From the NCBI GenBank assembly GCA_947259705.1, contig CAMYNL010000008.1, forward strand, positions 1 to 64,000: a stretch of 64,000 nt of DNA, read 5' to 3'. The notes under the pieces were generated by a model. The model saw only the letters and a program-made list of their open reading frames with translations. It had not been told where the DNA came from and ran no database searches. Positions 7,287 through 14,623 of the stretch are shown piece by piece. This DNA comes from an uncultured Gammaproteobacteria bacterium (lineage in GTDB: Bacteria > Pseudomonadota > Gammaproteobacteria > Arenicellales > JAANXG01). The position numbers were made by a program, and so were the translations under genes. How positions within the stretch are numbered: position 1 is the stretch's first letter; each line of letters opens with the position of its first letter.

Positions 7287-9467
7287 ATGTCAACGAAAAA
7301 GCGGAAAAACAAACGCTCTCCGTCCGGGGTTCCGAGACGCGCGGAGATCCTGGATTATCTGGCGAGGCACGACCAGCCCGTCACCGATAGTTCCCTTTAT
7401 AAGCACTTTTCCATTCGCAAAGGCGCGACCCGGGATGAGATCGACGGCCGCCTGCGGCGCATGCAGGGTGCCGGGCAGGTTATTGTCGACCGGCGGGGAC
7501 GCATAGCGCTCCCGGCGCGCATGGGCATGGTACGCGGTCGGGTGACAGGTCATCGCGATGGATACGGTTTCCTGACGCCGGATCAGGGCGGCGGTGATAT
7601 CTATCTGCCGCCCCGGCAGATGCGCAAGGTCCTGCATGGCGACCGGGTGGTGGGCCGCGTGGTGCGCGTGGACCGGCGCGGCCGCCAGGAGGGCAGCGTG
7701 GTCGAGGTGCTGGAGCATGGTAACGAATCCGTGGTCGGTCGGTTGCTGGAGGAAAACGGCATTGCCTTTTTAGTACCCGACGATTCACGCATCAGCCAGG
7801 ACATCCTCGTTCCGCCCGAGGAGCGGGGCCGCGCGCAGCCGGGGCAGATCGTGGTCGCGAAGATCGTCCGCCCGCCGAGTCCCCGCATGCAGCCGGTTGG
7901 CCGCGTCGTGGAGGTGCTGGGAGAACACATGGCGCCGGGCATGGAGATCGAGATCGCCCTGCGTAAGCATGGTTTGCCGTTCGACTGGTCGGCTGCGGTG
8001 GAGACCGAACTCGAGGCCATAGATCTCGACATCGGGCGCCGGCTGCTGCGCCAGCGCAAGGATCTGCGCAAGCTTCCTCTGGTGACCATCGACGGCGAGG
8101 ATGCCCGCGACTTCGACGATGCCGTCTATTGCGAGAAAAACGGCCGCGAATGGCGTCTGCTGGTGGCCATCGCCGATGTTTCGCACTACGTGGCGCCGGG
8201 CACAGCCCTGGACGAGGAGGCCTATCGCCGCGGCAACTCGGTATATTTCCCCCGGCAGGTGATCCCCATGCTGCCGGAACTGCTCTCCAACGAGTTGTGT
8301 TCCTTGAAACCCGATGTCGATCGCCTGTGCATGGTTTGCGACATGCAGATCGGCAGCCGCGGAAGCATCAAGCACTATAGCTTCTATCCGGGTGTCATGC
8401 GGTCCCGGGCGCGGTTGACCTATACGGGGGTGGCCGCCGCGCTCAGCGACACGAAGAGCAGCATTGAGCCGGAATTGTCGCCGATACTGGCGGACCTGCA
8501 TCGGCTGTCGCAGCTGCTGCGGCAGGCCCGCTTCCGGCATGGCTCGATTGATCTCGACCTGCCCGAAACGCGCATCATCTTCAACCCGGAGCGCAAGATC
8601 GAGCGCATAGAGCCGGTGCAGCGCACCGACGCGCATCGGCTGATCGAGGAGTGCATGCTGGCGGCCAATATCTGTGCCGCAGACATGATGCTGGTGGCCG
8701 AGGTGCCGGGCGTGTTTCGCGTCCACGAGCCCCCGGCCCTCTCCAAGCTCGAGGACGTGCGGCGTTTCCTGGGCGAGTTCGGTCTGTCCCTGGGCGGCGG
8801 CGACAAACCCACCGCCAAGGACTATTCCGCGGTGGTTGACGCCTGCGATGGCATGCCCTTCGCCCATGTGTTGCAGGTGGCGTTGCTGCGCAGCCTGAGT
8901 CAGGCCGTCTACGCGGCCGAGAACAACGGGCACTTCGCCCTCGGCTTCGAGTTATATGCGCATTTCACCTCACCCATCAGGCGCTATCCGGACCTGCTGG
9001 TGCACCGGACGATCAAACAGGTGCTGGCGCGGCAGCAGGTCGAATACGATGAAGTCGATTACCTGGACCTGCAGCAGACTGCCGAGCACTGTTCCATGAC
9101 CGAGCGCCGGGCCGACGATGCCACCCGCGATGTGGAACGGTGGCTGAAGGCGGAGTACATGCTGGAACGGGTGGGAGAGACCTACTCCGGCGTTGTGAGT
9201 TCGGTCACCGATTTCGGCTTGTTCGTCGAGCTCGACCAGCTCTATGTGGAGGGCCTTGTGCATATCACGGCGCTGGGCTCCGATTACTATGAATTCGACA
9301 CCGTCAAGCGCCGTCTCACCGGCAGGCGCTCGGGCGTGGTCTACCAGGCCGGCGAACGGGTCGAGGTGCGCGTGGTCAGGGTCAACCTGGACGAGGCCAA
9401 GATCGACTTCGAGTTGTTGACCGCCGAACCCCGCAGGCCCCGCCGCAAGCGTCGCAGAAAGCGTTGA
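7287..9467 (+). CDS. rnr: ribonuclease R
   Basis: 726 residues. This 3'-5' exoribonuclease degrades structured RNA and takes part in mRNA decay and rRNA and tmRNA quality control in the cytoplasm. It has an N-terminal helix-turn-helix region (residues 15-75), cold-shock/OB domains (about 80-215), the RNB catalytic domain with DGEDARDFDD at 269-278 carrying the metal-binding Asp cluster, an S1 domain near 640-715 and a basic Arg/Lys tail. Length and order fit the family, though it is slightly shorter than the E. coli enzyme. It starts at ATG 7287 and is followed by rlmB with a 4-base overlap, a common pairing in gammaproteobacteria. Confidence 0.96.
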   Translation: MSTKKRKNKRSPSGVPRRAEILDYLARHDQPVTDSSLYKHFSIRKGATRDEIDGRLRRMQGAGQVIVDRRGRIALPARMGMVRGRVTGHRDGYGFLTPDQGGGDIYLPPRQMRKVLHGDRVVGRVVRVDRRGRQEGSVVEVLEHGNESVVGRLLEENGIAFLVPDDSRISQDILVPPEERGRAQPGQIVVAKIVRPPSPRMQPVGRVVEVLGEHMAPGMEIEIALRKHGLPFDWSAAVETELEAIDLDIGRRLLRQRKDLRKLPLVTIDGEDARDFDDAVYCEKNGREWRLLVAIADVSHYVAPGTALDEEAYRRGNSVYFPRQVIPMLPELLSNELCSLKPDVDRLCMVCDMQIGSRGSIKHYSFYPGVMRSRARLTYTGVAAALSDTKSSIEPELSPILADLHRLSQLLRQARFRHGSIDLDLPETRIIFNPERKIERIEPVQRTDAHRLIEECMLAANICAADMMLVAEVPGVFRVHEPPALSKLEDVRRFLGEFGLSLGGGDKPTAKDYSAVVDACDGMPFAHVLQVALLRSLSQAVYAAENNGHFALGFELYAHFTSPIRRYPDLLVHRTIKQVLARQQVEYDEVDYLDLQQTAEHCSMTERRADDATRDVERWLKAEYMLERVGETYSGVVSSVTDFGLFVELDQLYVEGLVHITALGSDYYEFDTVKRRLTGRRSGVVYQAGERVEVRVVRVNLDEAKIDFELLTAEPRRPRRKRRRKR

Positions 9468-10207
9468 AAGAGTCCCAGGTTTTCGGCTTCCACGTTGTCG
9501 AGGTGCTGCTCGGCAGGTCCCCGGAACGGGTACTGCGTATTCTCCTCGACCGCGAGCGTCGCGATCGCCGCGTCCATCATATTCGTGACCTTGCTGCCGC
9601 CCAGGGCCTGGCCGTCGAACCGACGACGTCGGCGGCGCTGGATCGGCTCGCCGGGGATGGCCGCCACCAGGGCGTGGTTGCCGTGGTGCGGGCGACGGCG
9701 GAAGCGGACCTCAACAGCTTACTGCGGCTGGTGGACGCCAAGGGATCACCGGCCCTGCTGCTGGCGCTGGACGGGGTCCAGGACCCCCGTAATCTCGGCG
9801 CGTGCCTGCGCACCGCGGAAGCGGCCGGCGCGGACGCGGTGATGTTGCCGCGGCACGGCGCGGCGGGTCTTACCGCCGTGGCGCGCAAGGCGGCCAGCGG
9901 CGCCGCCGAACTGTTGCCAGTGGCACGTGTCGGCAATCTGGTGCAGGCATTGGGCCGCTTGCGCGACGCCGGCCTGTGGATAGTGGGGGCGGCAGATGAT
10001 GCGTCCGGTCGCTACGACGAGTATGACTGGACCACACCGACGGTGACGGTGCTGGGGGCCGAGGGAGGCGGCCTGCGGCGCCTGACCCGCGAGCGGTGCG
10101 ACTGGCTGGTACGAATTCCCATGGCCGGCGGGGTACCGAGTCTGAACGTCTCAGTGGCGGCGGGTGTGTTGCTGTACGAGGCGGTCCGGCAGCGTGAACA
10201 CACCTGA
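9464..10207 (+). CDS. rlmB: 23S rRNA (guanosine-2'-O)-methyltransferase RlmB
   Basis: 247-residue SPOUT/TrmH-family methyltransferase. An N-terminal substrate-binding domain (KESQVFGFHVVEVLLGRSPERV) is followed by the catalytic knot: LDGVQDPRNLGACLRTAEA (motif 1), VLGAEGGGLRRL (motif 2) and IPMAGGVPSLNVSVAAGV (motif 3). The family methylates the 2'-OH of G2251 in the peptidyl-transferase P loop using S-adenosylmethionine. The start is a TTG at 9464 that overlaps the rnr stop codon, so translation is probably coupled. No other in-frame start keeps the conserved N-terminus. Confidence 0.95.
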   Translation: MKESQVFGFHVVEVLLGRSPERVLRILLDRERRDRRVHHIRDLAAAQGLAVEPTTSAALDRLAGDGRHQGVVAVVRATAEADLNSLLRLVDAKGSPALLLALDGVQDPRNLGACLRTAEAAGADAVMLPRHGAAGLTAVARKAASGAAELLPVARVGNLVQALGRLRDAGLWIVGAADDASGRYDEYDWTTPTVTVLGAEGGGLRRLTRERCDWLVRIPMAGGVPSLNVSVAAGVLLYEAVRQREHT

Positions 10208-10323
10208 CATATCTTTATTTATCAATCTGTTACGCTGTATATAGAGAATTCACGGGAATAACCTGGCGGACCTGGCGCGGTGGGCCGCGCCGGGTCCCGG
10301 CCGGTGGTGGCGAGGTCCGGACA

Positions 10324-10348
10324 GCGGTCCCCGTGATCCAGGGACCGC
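10324..10348. repeat. hairpin GCGGTCCC/GGGACCGC
   Basis: Perfect 8-base arms around a 9-base loop, 20 bases beyond the stop of the minus-strand Met-Pro-Gly gene. It may act as that gene's 3' end structure, but no T-run follows on either strand, so an intrinsic terminator is not proven. Confidence 0.35.
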
Positions 10349-10368
10349 GTTGTCGGGGCGTCTGCGGC

Positions 10369-11016
10369 TCATTTGTTCGTGGTTTCGCCAGCCGGTGCGC
10401 CGCCCGCCGCGGCCCCGTATTTCTGCATCCAGGCGTTGTACCAGGTGGTATAGGTCTGGGGATCCATCATCGGCGTCATCATGGAGAAATAGGCGTTGGG
10501 ATTCATCCAGTTGGCCGGGTTCATCATCTGCAGCATCGGCCCCATGGTCTTGCCGAAGCGGGCAAGGTCCTCGCCAGTGTGACAGCCGGTGCAGGTGCTG
10601 AGCGGGTTGGTCATGACCGGCGCCGGATTCATCATCATCCCCATCATGTTGGCCATCACGGCAGGGTTCATGCTGTTCATCATCGCCGGCGTCATCCCGG
10701 GCATCATCGGCATTCCTGGCATCCCGGGCATTCCTGGCATTCCTGGCATCCCGGGCATTCCTGGCATCCCGGGCATTGCGGGCATTCCTGGCATCCCGGG
10801 CATTCCTGGCATTGCGGGCATCCCGGGCATTCCTGGCATCCCGGGCATCCCGGGCATCCCGGACATACCTGGCATGGCCGGCATGCCAGGCATCATGGGC
10901 GGATACATCGTGTGCGGGGACGGTTGCGCGGGCGCCTTGTCTTCCTCCGCGGCCCCGCCGGAGGCGGAGAAGGTTAGAACCAAGGACGCCAAGAAAATGG
11001 GCGCGAGCTTACGCAT
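10369..11016 (-). CDS. exported Met-Pro-Gly repeat protein with one haem c motif
   Basis: 215 residues. A signal peptide (about 1-22, [13 protein letters not shown]) is followed by a short linker, then residues 42-107 made almost wholly of MPG triplets with occasional Ala or Ser. A Met/Asn-rich segment (110-138, including MANMMGMMM) precedes CTGCH at 142-146, a canonical covalent haem-binding motif. The C-terminal part (150-205) has more Met plus aromatic residues ([13 protein letters not shown]). The protein is probably periplasmic or surface-located, with one c-type haem. The Met-rich repeats could bind Cu(I) or form a flexible spacer; that is inference. I know no named family. Coding is on the minus strand, because the plus-strand frame lacks a signal sequence and haem motif. 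A palindromic motif at 11038-11054 overlaps its putative -10 box. Confidence 0.8.
   Translation of the reverse strand: MRKLAPIFLASLVLTFSASGGAAEEDKAPAQPSPHTMYPPMMPGMPAMPGMSGMPGMPGMPGMPGMPAMPGMPGMPGMPAMPGMPGMPGMPGMPGMPGMPGMPMMPGMTPAMMNSMNPAVMANMMGMMMNPAPVMTNPLSTCTGCHTGEDLARFGKTMGPMLQMMNPANWMNPNAYFSMMTPMMDPQTYTTWYNAWMQKYGAAAGGAPAGETTNK
10701..10877. repeat. tandem repeat of 9/18-bp units
   Basis: Plus-strand units GGCATTCCTGGCATCCCG and 9-base variants repeat about 20 times as half-units. On the minus strand they encode the MPG tripeptides. The near-identity of units suggests recent expansion by slippage or unequal crossing over, so copy number may vary between strains. Confidence 0.85.
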
Positions 11017-11037
11017 GGGCGAGATCCTCTAATTGAT

Positions 11038-11054
11038 TAGAATATCAAATTATA
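11038..11054. promoter_or_regulatory. operator-like palindrome upstream of the MPG-repeat gene
   Basis: TAGAAT-N5-ATTATA, an imperfect copy of the TAGAAT-N5-ATTCTA palindrome at 11932-11948. Read on the minus strand it contains TATAAT, a consensus -10 box, about 30 bases before the start codon. A regulator binding here would block or position RNA polymerase. Confidence 0.45.
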
Positions 11055-11114
11055 CTAATACTCTGTCGGCGGCAATATGCCAAGCGATTGATTATGCTTA
11101 TGCCGCTATGGAAG

Positions 11115-11909
11115 TCATTCCGCGAGCAGTGAGTCCAGCCATTCTCTCACGGCGCCCACCAGGGCCTGCTCCTGGCCGCGGAAATAGTGTTCGGCGCCGG
11201 CAATGGTGAGTTGGCGTGATTTGGGATTCCCGGCGCGCCTGATGGCCGCCAGACGGTCCGGCGCCATGCGCAGTACCGCGGGATACTCGTTACTGCCGTA
11301 AACATCGAGTACGGGGGCCCGCATTTGCGCCAGGGGAAATGGTTCCATCATCGGCTGTTGATAGTCCGTCGCGCCCATGCCGATGCCGACAAACCCGTCG
11401 ATCTGCGCTTCGCCCCGTTCCCGGACCCAGGCCATGGCCATGTGCACGCCGCAACTATGGGCGACCAGGACGATGGGGCGCACGCCCAGATCGCGCAGGT
11501 AGGCGATGCCGGCCTCGATGCGGGGAAACGCCTCCGGGAACAGCGGTACGTAATCGTAGTACTTGGCCGCCTTGTCCAGCACCGGCATCTGCAGCGACAG
11601 GGTGCGCCAACCGGACTCCGCCAGTTGCGTACGCAGGGGCGCCACCACCTCGGGCCAGTCGGGATGAAATCCCCGGCCATGCAGGATCACGACTCCTCCC
11701 TTGAGGTCCCCTTCGGGCTCGGTGTCTACGGCCAGGAATTCGCCGTCGGGAATCGGTAGCTTGATTGCCTCGCCGGTGAACAGGCCGGCGATCACCTCTT
11801 GTTCGAGGCGCTGCTCACGGCCAAGATCGGACTCGGCGTTGGCAATGACGGTGGCTACACAGAGGCTGAGCAGGGCAAAGGAAGAGACTATGCTGGGAAA
11901 CGGTTTCAT
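11115..11909 (-). CDS. DUF3530-type exported alpha/beta hydrolase
   Basis: 264 residues with a signal peptide (1-25, ending VIANAES). The body is an alpha/beta-hydrolase fold like DUF3530: GGVVILHGRGFHPDW (oxyanion region), nucleophile elbow VLVAHSCGVHMA with the Ser in AHSCG, an acid residue probably in the VLDVYGSNE strand, and catalytic His in IAGAEHYF. A periplasmic esterase or peptidase-like activity is likely; the substrate is unknown. It starts at ATG 11909. It is divergent from pncC and shares an operator-like palindrome with the MPG-repeat gene, so the two may be co-regulated. Confidence 0.82.
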   Translation of the reverse strand: MKPFPSIVSSFALLSLCVATVIANAESDLGREQRLEQEVIAGLFTGEAIKLPIPDGEFLAVDTEPEGDLKGGVVILHGRGFHPDWPEVVAPLRTQLAESGWRTLSLQMPVLDKAAKYYDYVPLFPEAFPRIEAGIAYLRDLGVRPIVLVAHSCGVHMAMAWVRERGEAQIDGFVGIGMGATDYQQPMMEPFPLAQMRAPVLDVYGSNEYPAVLRMAPDRLAAIRRAGNPKSRQLTIAGAEHYFRGQEQALVGAVREWLDSLLAE

Positions 11910-11931
11910 TGGCTCCTGTTCCGCGAAAACT

Positions 11932-11948
11932 TAGAATACCAAATTCTA
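11932..11948. promoter_or_regulatory. operator-like perfect palindrome TAGAAT-N5-ATTCTA
   Basis: Perfect 6-base arms with a 5-base centre (ACCAA on the plus strand). It lies 23-39 bases upstream of the DUF3530 start and 25 bases upstream of the divergent pncC start. A near copy sits before the next minus-strand gene (11038-11054); 15 of 18 bases agree, counting the preceding T. Confidence 0.5.
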
Positions 11949-11972
11949 TGCGACATTACGGGTTCGACTAGA

Positions 11973-12476
11973 ATGCCCGATACCACAGAAGGTGAGCTCC
12001 TGGCGGCTGAAGTGGGCCGTCTGCTCGGCCCCCGTCGCTTACGCTGCGTGACCGCTGAATCCTGTACCGGCGGTTGGTTGGCGCAGACGCTCACCGCCAT
12101 TCCCGGCAGTTCTGCGTGGTTCGAGCGCGGGTTCGTCACCTACAGCAACGAGTCCAAGCGCGAGCTGCTGGAGGTTTCGGCCGACGCACTGGAGCGGTAC
12201 GGGGCGGTCAGCGAGCAGGTGGCGCGGGCGATGGCCGAGGGAGCGCTTCGCCACAGCCAGGCGCAGCTCAGTGTCGCCATTTCCGGTATTGCCGGACCTG
12301 CCGGGGCCAGCCCGGGCAAGCCTGTCGGAACGGTGGTCTTTGCATGGGCGGGGGCGCATCCGACCACCCGCAGTGAGACCTGCCACTTTGAAGGTGATCG
12401 CGCCGTCGTGCGCTGGGCCGCGGTACTGCATGCGTTGCGCGTTCTGGTGACGCTGCTGCAGGGATCGCGTGGCTGA
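11973..12476 (+). CDS. pncC: nicotinamide-nucleotide amidase (CinA C-terminal family)
   Basis: 167 residues from the ATG at 11973; the frame is open further upstream, but that part is antisense to the hydrolase gene. Family blocks: TAESCTGGWLAQTLTAIPGSSAWFERGFVTYSN with the catalytic Ser in AESCTGG, then AVSEQVARAMAEGA and SVAISGIAGPAG, KPVGTVVFA. The enzyme hydrolyses NMN to nicotinate mononucleotide in pyridine-nucleotide recycling. The single-domain form, without the MoCF-like N-terminal domain, is normal in proteobacteria. Position just upstream of recA is classic. Its stop overlaps the GTG start of thpR. Confidence 0.95.
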   Translation: MPDTTEGELLAAEVGRLLGPRRLRCVTAESCTGGWLAQTLTAIPGSSAWFERGFVTYSNESKRELLEVSADALERYGAVSEQVARAMAEGALRHSQAQLSVAISGIAGPAGASPGKPVGTVVFAWAGAHPTTRSETCHFEGDRAVVRWAAVLHALRVLVTLLQGSRG

Positions 12477-13011
12477 AGCGGAGCACCGCCAACGTTCGTT
12501 CCTCGCCCTGTGGCCCGATCGTGAACTGCAGTCCGCACTGGCTGAATGGGGCCGTTCGTGTCAGGCTCGGTCGGGGGGACGGTTGACACCGGAGCACAAC
12601 CTCCATGCCACGCTGGTATTTCTGGGTGACCTCGTCGCCACCCAGGTGGATGCCGTGTGCGAATGCGTGGCGCGACTCCCTCCTCCCCGCACGACAGTGC
12701 AGCTGGACCGTGTAGGTTTCTGGCCCAAGCCCGGCATCGTGTGGGCGGGTTCCCGCGCATCTTCGGACGCACTGGCAGCCTATGCGGAAACCTTGCGTGA
12801 TGGACTGCGCAGGCTGGGTTTCCGCCTCGATACCCGGCCCTGGGTGTTACATGTCACGCTAATCCGGCGAGCCCGCAGGCGTCCGCGGATCGAGATCGTG
12901 CCGATCACCTGGGCCTGCAGTGAGATAGTCCTGGTGACCTCCATGCTGGACACCGGCGGGGCCCATTACGAGCACCTGCGACGTTGGTCGGCCCCGGTGG
13001 ATATGGGATAA
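12469..13011 (+). CDS. thpR: RNA 2',3'-cyclic phosphodiesterase
   Basis: 180-residue 2H phosphoesterase (LigT / 2'-5' RNA ligase family). The two HxT motifs are present: HATLVFLGD near residue 44 and HVTLIRRA near 129. The family hydrolyses 2',3'-cyclic phosphates at RNA ends to 2'-phosphates and has in-vitro tRNA ligase activity. The start is GTG 12469, overlapping the end of pncC, so the pair is translationally coupled. The recA promoter lies inside its 3' end. Confidence 0.93.
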   Translation: MAEAEHRQRSFLALWPDRELQSALAEWGRSCQARSGGRLTPEHNLHATLVFLGDLVATQVDAVCECVARLPPPRTTVQLDRVGFWPKPGIVWAGSRASSDALAAYAETLRDGLRRLGFRLDTRPWVLHVTLIRRARRRPRIEIVPITWACSEIVLVTSMLDTGGAHYEHLRRWSAPVDMG

Positions 13012-13012
13012 T
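12984..13012 (+). promoter_or_regulatory. putative sigma70 promoter of recA
   Basis: TTGGTC (12984-12989), 17-base spacer, GATAAT (13007-13012), ending 43 bases before the recA GTG. No CTGT-N8-ACAG LexA box is seen around it, so any SOS control would need another operator type. Confidence 0.5.
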
Positions 13013-13055
13013 CACGACTCGATTCATATCTTCCAACAGCGAAGCGGAGAACAAA

Positions 13056-14102
13056 GTGGACGAAGACAAGCAGAAGGCACTGAAAGCAGCACTCAGCCAG
13101 ATCGAACGGCAGTTTGGCAAGGGTTCGGTGATGCGCATGGGTGATGCCGAGGTGGAAAGGGATATTTCCGTTGTGCCGACCGGTTCCCTGAGCCTGGATC
13201 TCGCGTTGGGCATTGGTGGCCTGCCGCGCGGACGGGTGGTGGAGATATACGGTCCGGAATCGTCCGGTAAAACGACCCTTACACTCTCGGTCATCGCCGA
13301 GGCACAGAAATTGGGCGGTACGGCGGCATTCATCGACGCCGAGCATGCGCTGGACCCGGGCTATGCCGGGCGGCTGGGGGTGGACGTCGATGACCTGCTG
13401 GTGTCGCAGCCGGACACCGGCGAGCAGGCGCTGGAGATTGCTGACATGCTGGTGCGGTCGGCGGCCGTTGACGTGGTGGTGATCGACTCGGTAGCGGCGC
13501 TGACCCCGAAGGCGGAGATCGAGGGCGAAATGGGCGATTCCCATATGGGGCTGCAGGCGCGCCTGATGTCCCAGGCATTGCGTAAGCTGACCGCCAACAT
13601 CAAGCGTTCCAACACGCTGGTGATATTCATCAACCAGATCCGCATGAAAATCGGCGTCATGTTCGGCAACCCAGAGACGACCACGGGCGGCAACGCGCTG
13701 AAGTTCTATGCCTCGGTGCGCCTTGACATACGGCGAATCGGAGCGATCAAGAAAGGCGACGAGATCCTCGGCAACCAGACCCGTGTCAAGGTGGTCAAAA
13801 ACAAGGTCGCGCCGCCGTTCAAGCAGTGTGAGTTCGATATCCTCTATGACGAAGGGATCTCCAAGGAAGGCGAATTGATTGACTTGGGGGTGCAAGCCAG
13901 TATCGTCGAAAAGTCGGGCGCCTGGTACAGCTACCAGGGCGACCGTATCGGCCAGGGACGTGACAACGTCCGGCAGTTCCTGAAGGACAACCCCGAAACC
14001 GCGGAACAGATCGACACCGAGATCCGTTCGGCCATGGGGCTCAGCGGACCGGCCGCCGCCGGCGCAGCCACCGAGGATACTGTCCGGCAAGCGGAGGCAT
14101 GA
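13056..14102 (+). CDS. recA: recombinase RecA
   Basis: 348 residues from GTG 13056 ([21 protein letters not shown]), preceded by a purine-rich GCGGAGA sequence. The longer in-frame ATG at 12984 lies inside thpR and adds non-conserved residues. Walker [10 protein letters not shown] is at 66-74. Also present are [25 protein letters not shown] (Walker B), loop L1 [19 protein letters not shown] and loop L2 [21 protein letters not shown]. It forms ATP-dependent filaments on single-stranded DNA, performs strand exchange and activates LexA cleavage. It is followed by recX, its inhibitor. Confidence 0.98.
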   Translation: MDEDKQKALKAALSQIERQFGKGSVMRMGDAEVERDISVVPTGSLSLDLALGIGGLPRGRVVEIYGPESSGKTTLTLSVIAEAQKLGGTAAFIDAEHALDPGYAGRLGVDVDDLLVSQPDTGEQALEIADMLVRSAAVDVVVIDSVAALTPKAEIEGEMGDSHMGLQARLMSQALRKLTANIKRSNTLVIFINQIRMKIGVMFGNPETTTGGNALKFYASVRLDIRRIGAIKKGDEILGNQTRVKVVKNKVAPPFKQCEFDILYDEGISKEGELIDLGVQASIVEKSGAWYSYQGDRIGQGRDNVRQFLKDNPETAEQIDTEIRSAMGLSGPAAAGAATEDTVRQAEA

Positions 14103-14108
14103 CCGGGC

Positions 14109-14558
14109 TTGACCGATGACCGGGGGCATGCCGAGGCGCGCGACCGCGCCCTGACCCTGCTTGCGCGGCGTGAACACAGTTGTGACGAACTGCGCCGCAA
14201 ACTCGCCCAGAAGGGTTTCTCCCCGACCGCGGCCGCCGTGGTGGCCGAGCTGGAACGGGCCGGGTTGGTCTCGGATCAGCGTTACGCCGAGGCGCTGGTG
14301 CGCAGCCGCCGGCAGCGCGGTTACGGTCCAGTGAAGATCCAGCAAGAGCTTCGCGCCAAGGGCGTCGCGGCGGACTTGGCCGAGGTGGCTGTCGATCCGG
14401 GCGCGCCGGAGTGGGCAGAACTTTTGTGCGAAGTCTGGAACAAAAAGTTTGGCGGTCGCAAACCCCGCGACTACCGGGAGTGGGCGCGGCAGGCCCGGTT
14501 CCTGGAAGGACGGGGTTTCAACGCTGAACAGATAAGACGGGTGGTGGGCCAGTACTGA
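14109..14558 (+). CDS. recX: regulatory protein RecX
   Basis: 149 residues. Three-repeat helical protein: [51 protein letters not shown] and [26 protein letters not shown] are the conserved RecX repeats. It caps and inhibits RecA filaments. The TTG start at 14109 lies 7 bases after the recA stop region. The nearby ATG at 14116 is out of frame, so TTG is chosen. Confidence 0.93.
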   Translation: MTDDRGHAEARDRALTLLARREHSCDELRRKLAQKGFSPTAAAVVAELERAGLVSDQRYAEALVRSRRQRGYGPVKIQQELRAKGVAADLAEVAVDPGAPEWAELLCEVWNKKFGGRKPRDYREWARQARFLEGRGFNAEQIRRVVGQY

Positions 14559-14572
14559 CACCGCCCAATGGC

Positions 14573-14597
14573 ACGCCCCGCCCGGGCAGCGGGGCGT
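14573..14597 (+). other. GC-rich hairpin between recX and alaS
   Basis: ACGCCCCGC (14573-14581) and GCGGGGCGT (14589-14597) form a perfect 9-bp stem with a 7-base loop, 27 bases before the preferred alaS start. No U-run follows. It may be a leader structure, a weak terminator for recA-recX, or a site of alaS autoregulation. Confidence 0.4.
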
Positions 14598-14623
14598 ACA
14601 GCATGGCACTTCGAGAGTTGGTT

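Noticed and set aside
10208-10323. Small RNA between rlmB and the MPG-repeat gene
   Set aside because: There is an AT-rich promoter-like stretch and GC-rich dyads, but no clear -35 box and no terminator.
10701-10877. Possible CRISPR array
   Set aside because: Units are contiguous 9/18-bp tandem repeats without spacers and are in frame within a coding gene.
10589-11032. Plus-strand ORF with GIPGIPG collagen-like repeats
   Set aside because: It is the antisense of the MPG-repeat gene. The minus strand has a signal peptide and a CxxCH motif; the plus frame has neither, nor a ribosome site.
12966-14609. 547-codon minus-strand ORF opposite recA and recX
   Set aside because: A long open shadow caused by high GC; its sequence has no family features and recA/recX are certain.
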